Assembly: GCA_019873645.1 (NCBI GenBank)
Contig: JAIOAX010000018.1
Location: forward strand, 32,087 to 96,086
Source of the DNA: Chloroflexota bacterium
Lineage (GTDB): Bacteria > Chloroflexota > Anaerolineae > B4-G1 > SLSP01
Direction: 5' to 3'
DNA length: 64,000 bases
Part shown: one piece after another, positions 26,985 through 33,234 of the stretch
How the letters are laid out: each line of letters starts with the position of its first letter
Numbering within the stretch: position 1 is the stretch's first letter
Notes under the pieces: model-generated
What the model was told of the DNA's origin: nothing
Databases searched by the model: none
What the model saw: only the letters and a program-made list of their open reading frames with translations
Program-made: the position numbers and the translations under genes

Positions 26985-28160
26985 TTACCGATTACTAATC
27001 CCCTCTTCCAAATCCGCAATGATGTCTTCCACGTCTTCCAGTCCGACGGCGAGGCGCACCAATCCGTCGCTGATGCCCGCAGCCAGCCGGGTCTCGCGCG
27101 GGACGCTGCGGTGGGTGGTGCTGGCCGGGTGGGTGATGAGCGTGCGCACGTCCCCCAGGCTCACGGTGAGCGCGCACAGTCGCACACGGTTAAGCAGACG
27201 CGCGCCGGCCTCAAGCCCGCCCTTCAGCTCGAAGACGACAACGCCCCCGCCGCCACCCGGCATCTGACGCTGCGCCAGATCGTATTGCGGGTGCGCCGGA
27301 TGCCAGGGGTAGCGCACCCAGGCGACCGCCGGATGGGCATGCAACCACTCGGCGACGCGCAGGCTGTTGGCGTTGTGACGCTCCATGCGCAGCGGCAACG
27401 TCGTCATCCCCCGCGCGATGAGCCATGCATTGAACGGACTGATGCAGCCGCCAAAGTGGCGGATCGGCCCCTTCAGCACGCGCGTGATGAAGTCCGCCGG
27501 TCCCGCCACCACGCCGCCCATCGCGTCGCCATGCCCGCAGAGAAATTTGGTCGCCGAATGGACGACAACGTCCACGCCCAAAGCTATGGGCCGCTGGTTG
27601 ACCGGCGTGGCGAAGGTGTTGTCCAGGATAGTGAGGATGCCGCGCGCGCGGGCGAGCGCCGCAATGGCGGCGATGTCGTTCAGCGCGAGGGTGGGGTTTC
27701 CCGGCGTCTCCAGGTAGATGACGCGCGTTTCGGGACGGATGGCGGCCGCGAAGGCGGTCGGGTCGGTGGCCTCGGCGAGCGTCGTCTCGACGCCAAAATG
27801 CGGCAAGTCTTTGGTGATGAAGTGGAACGTGCCGCTGTACAGCCCCGTCGTGGCGACGATGTGCTTGGGGCCGTCGTCCTGCAAGGCCGCAAGCAGGGCG
27901 CTGCTCACCGCCGCCATGCCCGATGCCGTCGCCACAGCTTTCTCCGCGCCTTCCAGCGCTGCGATTTTGCGTTCCAATACCTCAATCGTCGGGTTGCCCC
28001 AGCGCGTGTAGATGGGTTGCCCTTCCGTCTCAAAAGCGTGCGCGGCTTCCTCGGCGCTCTCGAAAAGGTACGTGTTCGCCATGTGAATGGCCGGCGTCAC
28101 ATCGCGCGGTTCCAGTTCCATTCCGGTGTGAATTGCAGTCGTATGTATACCTTGTTTCAT
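26985..28160 (-). CDS. Cys/Met-metabolism PLP enzyme (gamma-lyase/synthase type)
   Basis: 391 residues. Cystathionine gamma-synthase / methionine gamma-lyase family: YTRWGNPTIEVLERKIAALEG, ATASGMAAVSSALLAAL, YLETPGNPTLAL, the PLP-lysine block VHSATKFLCGHGDAMGG and SLGDVRTLITHPASTTH near the C-terminus. Cannot be assigned confidently to lyase, CGS or O-acetylhomoserine sulfhydrylase from motifs alone. The SD (AAGGA, 6 nt from ATG) is part of a repeated word CTAAGGACTAA. Confidence 0.92.
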   Translation of the reverse strand: MKQGIHTTAIHTGMELEPRDVTPAIHMANTYLFESAEEAAHAFETEGQPIYTRWGNPTIEVLERKIAALEGAEKAVATASGMAAVSSALLAALQDDGPKHIVATTGLYSGTFHFITKDLPHFGVETTLAEATDPTAFAAAIRPETRVIYLETPGNPTLALNDIAAIAALARARGILTILDNTFATPVNQRPIALGVDVVVHSATKFLCGHGDAMGGVVAGPADFITRVLKGPIRHFGGCISPFNAWLIARGMTTLPLRMERHNANSLRVAEWLHAHPAVAWVRYPWHPAHPQYDLAQRQMPGGGGGVVVFELKGGLEAGARLLNRVRLCALTVSLGDVRTLITHPASTTHRSVPRETRLAAGISDGLVRLAVGLEDVEDIIADLEEGISNR

Positions 28161-28249
28161 GGTTAGTCCTTAGTTAGTCCTTAGTTATCAGTCGAATAGT
28201 CGTTAGTTCCGAGTTGAAAGTTGCCCAATTACCAGTTACCAATCCCCAA
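28161..28249. repeat. Intergenic short-word repeats
   Basis: Words TTAGTCCTTAGTTAGTCC and then TACCAATCCCCAATTACCC between the RCK gene and the PLP enzyme gene. The second word set runs into the last codons of the RCK gene. Confidence 0.7.
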
Positions 28250-30043
28250 TTACCCAATCTCCAATCCCCGCAGTTTTTCTTCCGACGCGAGCACGACGAT
28301 TTCGTCGCCGGGGGCAAGAATTTGGGCCAAGTCGGGTGGAATGTAGACCGTATCTTCACGGATGTGCAACAGTACGGTCATATTGGCCTCGCGGGTGAGG
28401 TCGGCGATGGCGGCGTGGTGCAGGCGGGAATTGGCCGTGACGGTGAGGTGGGCGAGGCTTTGCGAGACGCCAAACTGTGCGCTGCTGATAGTCACAGGTT
28501 GGACGACGTAGACGTTCAGCGCCTCTGCTACGAAGAGCGGCGCGGCGATGGCCGAGGTGCTGTAGACGGCGTCAATGTGGAAGGCACGTTGCAGTTGTTC
28601 GCCGAGCGATTCCTCGAAAATGCGCATAACGACGCGCAGGGTGGGCACAAGTTCACGGGCGCGCAGCATAGTCTCGAAGTTCACCATATCATCTTCGCTG
28701 CAGGCAATGAGAGCGCCGGCCGTGCGTAAACCGGCTTGTTCCAGAATCGCGTGCTGCCGGAAATCTCCGTAGACGACGGGGACGCCGCGCTCACGCAGTT
28801 GTTCGGCCAGCACGTCGGGCGCGAAGTCCAGCGCAACAACCGGTTGGTGCAAGCCTAGCAGCGTATTGACCACGCGATAGCCGGTGTGCTGGAGACCGCA
28901 CACGAAGATCGGCCCGCTCGTGGAGGAGCTTTGACGTTGGCGCGCCAGTTCACCCACACGCTCCATTGCGGCAAAGACAAAGAGTGTGTCGCCCGCACGC
29001 AACACCAGATTGTTTTCCGGCTCGATGAAGATTTCTCCCTCGCGTTCCAGGCATACGACGGTCACATCATACATGTCCGCCATTGCGCCCAGAGCCATGC
29101 CTGCCAGCGGCGAAGTTGCTCCCAGAGCGAGTTTAGCGAGGAAGTAGGTTCTGGCTTTAAGATCGAAGGTTTCCAGCACTTCCATGCCGATTGCGGCATG
29201 GGCAAAGGCGGCCGCCGCCACTGCTGAGCGGCTGATGACGGCCTTCACATTGAATGTCTCTTGAATCTCATCGGCGATGCTGTCCTCGAAGAGCCGCACT
29301 ACAATGCGCGCTTGTGGATTTAGCTCGCGCACGTGGAAGACGGCTTCGATGTTCACCAAATCCTGATTGGTGCAAGCGAGCACGGCCTGTGCACGCGGAA
29401 CGCCGGCGCGGCGCAACACCTCCTTGTCATGCACGTCGCCGAGGATGCAGGGCATGCCGCGCTCAATGAGAATTGTCACCAGCGGCGACATCGCGGTATC
29501 AATGCCGATGACCGGCTGACCCATATCAAGCAGTTGGTTGGCGACACGATAGCCTACACGTCCCAGGCCGCACACGACGATGGGACGCTCGACTGTTGCC
29601 GCCAGGGCCTCTTGCCACGCCTGTCCGCGTTCGGCGCGCACGAAGAAGACGCGCAAGATGTTGAGGATGTTCAGCCCGAAGGCCAGCAACAGCGGGATGC
29701 CGATGAGCGGCACGATGACAAAGTAAATGTCGAGCGCGGGGCTATCCGGCATGTCGGCATACGTGATCTGGAACGCGACCATGTTCAGAACGGCGTAGAT
29801 CGCCTTGACGTAGGTAACGGGGATGTCACCGGGCAGCAGGGTGTGATTGTACGTCTCCTCGAACAGCAGGGCGGCGAGCGCGACGCCTGCGGTCAGCGCC
29901 GTGCTCACCTTCCAGGGGAACAGTCGCGCGAGCACCCGCAGGTCCTGGCAGAATTGCCGCCACCAGCGGGCACCTGCACGGTGAGCGGGCGCAGTTTTTT
30001 GGCGTTGCAGGCGGGCCTTTATTGCGTCAGTGCTCTTGGACAT
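28250..30043 (-). CDS. Membrane protein with two tandem RCK (TrkA-N/TrkA-C) units
   Basis: 597 residues. N-terminal about 130 residues hold two to three helices and what would be a channel pore, but the filter position reads FQITYADMP instead of TVGYGD. Two RCK units follow: the first NAD-binding motif is VVCGLGRVGYRVANQL with IGIDTAMS and LGDVHDKEVLRRAGV; the second is FVCGLQHTGYRVVNTL with VVALDFAP and YGDFRQHAILEQAGL; each is followed by a TrkA-C domain. Architecture resembles Ca2+/nucleotide-gated K+ channel regulators (CASTOR/SIO-type). Ion selectivity is uncertain. Confidence 0.87.
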   Translation of the reverse strand: MSKSTDAIKARLQRQKTAPAHRAGARWWRQFCQDLRVLARLFPWKVSTALTAGVALAALLFEETYNHTLLPGDIPVTYVKAIYAVLNMVAFQITYADMPDSPALDIYFVIVPLIGIPLLLAFGLNILNILRVFFVRAERGQAWQEALAATVERPIVVCGLGRVGYRVANQLLDMGQPVIGIDTAMSPLVTILIERGMPCILGDVHDKEVLRRAGVPRAQAVLACTNQDLVNIEAVFHVRELNPQARIVVRLFEDSIADEIQETFNVKAVISRSAVAAAAFAHAAIGMEVLETFDLKARTYFLAKLALGATSPLAGMALGAMADMYDVTVVCLEREGEIFIEPENNLVLRAGDTLFVFAAMERVGELARQRQSSSTSGPIFVCGLQHTGYRVVNTLLGLHQPVVALDFAPDVLAEQLRERGVPVVYGDFRQHAILEQAGLRTAGALIACSEDDMVNFETMLRARELVPTLRVVMRIFEESLGEQLQRAFHIDAVYSTSAIAAPLFVAEALNVYVVQPVTISSAQFGVSQSLAHLTVTANSRLHHAAIADLTREANMTVLLHIREDTVYIPPDLAQILAPGDEIVVLASEEKLRGLEIG

Positions 30044-30094
30044 GATGTGGAGTGTACACGGACTTGCGCATTTCGCAACCCGCGCAGAGGGCTT

Positions 30095-30247
30095 GGGTGC
30101 ATTTCAGGATAGGGGCGATTTATCAGATGCGGCGACCGGACGCTGCTCAGGCCGGTCTCCAGACCGCGCCTGCGCAGCGACTGATCCTGCAGTGGCGCGG
30201 TCAGAGACCGGCCACAGCAAGATTTGCCCTGAAGTTGAAATGTACCC
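30095..30247. mobile_element. MITE-like foldback element, copy 1
   Basis: About 153 bp. Terminal inverted repeats GGGTGCATTTCA (30095-30106) and TGAAATGTACCC (30236-30247) with one mismatch. Inside, near-perfect 20-bp arms beginning GGCCGGTCTC (about 30151) and ending GAGACCGGCC (about 30213) form a strong hairpin. The left end is shared with 41066-41092. No coding capacity. Confidence 0.7.
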
Positions 30248-30253
30248 ATCGAA

Positions 30254-30289
30254 AAGTACGGTTTGCGTGCCTGAAAAATTGAGTGTATC
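30254..30289. repeat. Left direct repeat flanking the secreted-protein island
   Basis: 36 bp beginning AAGTACGGTTTGCGTGCC; matches 32977-33012 with three mismatches, same orientation. Confidence 0.85.
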
Positions 30290-30658
30290 ATAAGTGGACG
30301 GGGCGCGAAAAGCCCGTTTCATAGGGTAGGAAGACCGGCCGCGCCAGCCAGGGAGAGTTGCACCCGACGCCGCCGCGCTTCGCGGCGTGGCTGATGCGCA
30401 GGTCGTTGGTGCGTTGCACTGTACAAGATATGGTGGTGTTGCTGGTTATTCTGGCTTTGGTGTATTGGGTGTTGCCTGGCAGAGTAACCGGTGGAGTGAA
30501 ATAACAAAGCACCCAACATAGCGTGCACTTGACACGGGGGAATCTGCGCGTTTTACAGACGTTTTGTCTGCCTGGGCTTTTTTCTCATCGGACGGTGTTC
30601 CGCCGTCCACCCCAGCGCAAGTAACGTTCGCTGTTGGACGTTGAAGGGAATGAGAGCG
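30290..30658. other. Intergenic leader of the secreted-protein gene
   Basis: No gene seen in 369 nt. It contains a strong small hairpin CGCCGCGCTTCGCGGCG (near 30373) and a possible promoter TTGACA (30529-30534), 17 nt, TTTACA (30552-30557). Further hairpins are CAGACGTTTTGTCTG followed by CCTGGGCTTTTTT, and GGACGG/CCGTCC near 30593. The leader could be structured RNA, but nothing known is recognised. Confidence 0.45.
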
Positions 30659-32968
30659 ATGTACCGCAGACTGAACTTGCTTGTGGCGAATGCTATAGTC
30701 AGTGCTGTCATAACCCTCATTATCGTTAGTATTTCAGAGGCAACGCCACCTCCTACTGTTCCAAGCATCATCTCGGGGACACAAGGTCCTGGGGTTAACA
30801 CTGCCAGTGCTACACCAACTCCTACCGCTATCAACATCTACCCAAGGGGAGCGAGTGTGGCCAGTTGTACCAGCCTGGCGAACTGGCAGTGCGTCGAAAC
30901 ACGTTCTGGCCTTTCCCTGTGTCGGGCAAACAATGTCTGTGTGGTCAAGGTAGAGCTCAACGCAAATACGCTCCGTCCCCGGGTCGTCATCGCCCCTGGG
31001 GGTGGCACTGCTTGGCTCAGCGATATGGCTTCCGGCGCTGGGGCTCTGGCCGCCATCAACGGCGACTATTTTAGCGGTTGCCCTGATACCACCCCACCTC
31101 TCAATTGTGGCGAAGGGCTGACCTTCGTGGATGGTGTAGACTATACTGACTACACTGGCAACGAGTGGCAGAACCGCCGTTCGTTGGGTTTCAACGACAA
31201 CTACGACCCCAACATCGGCTGGCCTGGCGAACAAGGCAGCTATCACCGCCATCTTCTGGGCGGTGGCCCGCAGGTCACCTTCGGCGGCGAATATCGCTGG
31301 CGCTGCTGGTACCAGAGCTACAACACCGAGGGTAACTGTGCTTGCCAGAACAATACTGTCGTCATCAACGACGAACTCTTCGGCTGCTCGGCTAACAACT
31401 GGTGGAACCGCCCTCAGACCTTTATCGGCTTCAGCGACGACCGCAACACGCTATATCTGGCAGTCAGTGAGCCTGGCTACAATAAAACACCCCACGAGAT
31501 GCATGATGTGCTGTGGGTACTGGGGGCGCGCTACTCCCTCAAGATGGATGGCGGCGGCTCGTCGGGGATGTACTTCAACGACAACGGCTACTCATTTGCC
31601 TGGAACGGTAGTCGGGCTGTGGCGAATGCCTGGGTGATTGTGCCTTATAGTGCACCTCCGCCGACTGTAACACCGCCTCCGAGTTGTGATGCTACCAGTC
31701 TGCCTTCAGGGTACGTAAAGTGCGCGGATGAGAACGGCTATTGTAGTTTCAGTGGAACACAGCAAGTGTACTATGGCGCGGATAGCTGCTTCAGGGTCAG
31801 GTCATTTACTGATGGAGTCGGTTGTAACAACGGCAACTTTGGCGATCCACTCCCTGGAGTATCCAAGGCTTGTTATATACCAGCCTCTTGCAATCCTACC
31901 GCTGACCAGGTAGCTCTCTATGCAAATACCAGCTATGGTGGCGCCTGCATCACACTCGGCATTGGAGAGTACCCTAATCCGGGGTCTCTAGGCTCCGTCG
32001 GTAATGACAACACCGAGTCCGTCCGTGTGGGAAGTAATGTCCAGGCGGTGCTGTGCGAACATGACAACTACCAAGGTCGCTGTGAGACCTTCACCAGCGA
32101 CGATGCTAACCTAAGCGATAACACTATCGGTGCCAACGTTGTCTCGTCAGTCAAGGTACAGAACCGTCCACAGCCTTGGCCAGACCTGGTACCCTCGCTT
32201 TGGAGTGGCTGGGAGTATCCAATTGTGCCATCTTCGGTCAAGAAGACCACTGTGGTCAACACCCTCTATGCTGACCACCTCACCTATGTGGACTGGGGAG
32301 TGAGCAACAGCGGGAACGCCGACGCGGGTGCAGATGTCTACGGTGAACTGTATCTGGACTCTACCCGCCTGGGACGGTATAACTTCGGCAACGTCCAGGC
32401 TGGCCGGACCTGGGCCTTCTTTGACTGGGAGACCACGGTCTCACCGGGTTGGCACACCCTACGCTTTGTTGCAGACCCGGAGAACCTGGTAGCTGAATCG
32501 GACGAGAGTAATAATGCCTGGGAGCGGGCGTTCTATTGGAATCTCGTTGCTGGCTGGTGGGGGGAGTACTATAACAACCTAACCCTCTCCGACGCTCCGG
32601 TGTTGGTGCGGGACGACCCAACCATCAACTTTTCCTGGGCCTATGACTCGCCAGGCCCGGGGGTGAACGCGGATAACTTCTCTGTGCGCTGGACGCGCAG
32701 CCAGGCCTTTGCACCGGGATTCTATGAGTTTGCTGTCACCCATGATGACGGGGCACGGTTGTGGGTAGACAACACGCTGGTGCTGGATCAGTGGGACACT
32801 TGTTGTCGGACCGATACCGTAAATGTCTTCTTGACTGGTAGCCCTCATTTCTTACAAATGGAGATGTTTGATTCTGGAGGCGCGGCAGTGGTACAGTTGA
32901 GCTGGAGAAAGATTTCGCGAGAAATTTACCTGCCACTGGTTCTGCGGAATTATCCGTGGCCAGCCTGA
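30659..32968 (+). CDS. Secreted phosphodiester-glycosidase-like multidomain protein
   Basis: About 769 residues. Signal peptide or anchor (LNLLVANAIVSAVITLIIV) followed by a Pro/Thr linker. Residues about 70-340 are a NAGPA/DUF2233-type phosphodiester glycosidase domain (AAINGDYF, LGGGPQVTF, SLKMDGGGSSGMYFN). Then a Cys-containing linker, a beta/gamma-crystallin-like domain (YANTSYGGACITL, EHDNYQGRCETF), a CARDB-like Ig domain (GVSNSGNADAG, ESDESNNAW), a PA14-like domain (WGEYYNNLTLSD, HDDGARLWVD) and the tail REIYLPLVLRNYPWPA. Start ATG 30659 (AAGGGA 9 nt upstream) is preferred over TTG 30641 and ATG 30650. Codon and base composition look less GC-rich than the neighbours, and direct repeats flank it, suggesting acquisition. 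Confidence 0.85.
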   Translation: MYRRLNLLVANAIVSAVITLIIVSISEATPPPTVPSIISGTQGPGVNTASATPTPTAINIYPRGASVASCTSLANWQCVETRSGLSLCRANNVCVVKVELNANTLRPRVVIAPGGGTAWLSDMASGAGALAAINGDYFSGCPDTTPPLNCGEGLTFVDGVDYTDYTGNEWQNRRSLGFNDNYDPNIGWPGEQGSYHRHLLGGGPQVTFGGEYRWRCWYQSYNTEGNCACQNNTVVINDELFGCSANNWWNRPQTFIGFSDDRNTLYLAVSEPGYNKTPHEMHDVLWVLGARYSLKMDGGGSSGMYFNDNGYSFAWNGSRAVANAWVIVPYSAPPPTVTPPPSCDATSLPSGYVKCADENGYCSFSGTQQVYYGADSCFRVRSFTDGVGCNNGNFGDPLPGVSKACYIPASCNPTADQVALYANTSYGGACITLGIGEYPNPGSLGSVGNDNTESVRVGSNVQAVLCEHDNYQGRCETFTSDDANLSDNTIGANVVSSVKVQNRPQPWPDLVPSLWSGWEYPIVPSSVKKTTVVNTLYADHLTYVDWGVSNSGNADAGADVYGELYLDSTRLGRYNFGNVQAGRTWAFFDWETTVSPGWHTLRFVADPENLVAESDESNNAWERAFYWNLVAGWWGEYYNNLTLSDAPVLVRDDPTINFSWAYDSPGPGVNADNFSVRWTRSQAFAPGFYEFAVTHDDGARLWVDNTLVLDQWDTCCRTDTVNVFLTGSPHFLQMEMFDSGGAAVVQLSWRKISREIYLPLVLRNYPWPA

Positions 32969-32976
32969 GATTGTTG

Positions 32977-33012
32977 AAGTACGGCTTGCGTGCCTGAAAA
33001 GTTGAGTGTCTC
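32977..33012. repeat. Right direct repeat flanking the secreted-protein island
   Basis: 36 bp beginning AAGTACGGCTTGCGTGCC, 8 nt after the stop codon of the secreted protein; partner of 30254-30289. The following about 220 nt to the next gene hold only a G-run and a short doubtful frame. Confidence 0.85.
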
Positions 33013-33234
33013 GCGCGGAGAGCACGAACAGACACGTCCCGGCGCCTGGGACGTTGACAGGGCCGCCGCGCTCACGGGGGGGGGCGCGGCTGAATCCCAT
33101 GTCGTTTAAAGTGCGCAAATTTGGGGATGCTCTGGTGGCTTCTGTCCCCACAGCCGAAAGACGGGAAGAGTACCTGGAAGCCAGGTTGCCGGTAGAGGCG
33201 CTGTTGCTTGTCAGTTAGCCCAAGCCCCCTCCTT

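Noticed and set aside
27111..28166. Plus-strand open frame of about 350 codons opposite the PLP enzyme
   Set aside because: Antisense shadow; composition is Arg/Gly-rich with no domain, and the opposite strand has full family motifs.
33006..33218. Short plus-strand frame of 70 codons after the secreted-protein island
   Set aside because: No SD, begins in the direct repeat and a G-run; too short and without family resemblance.
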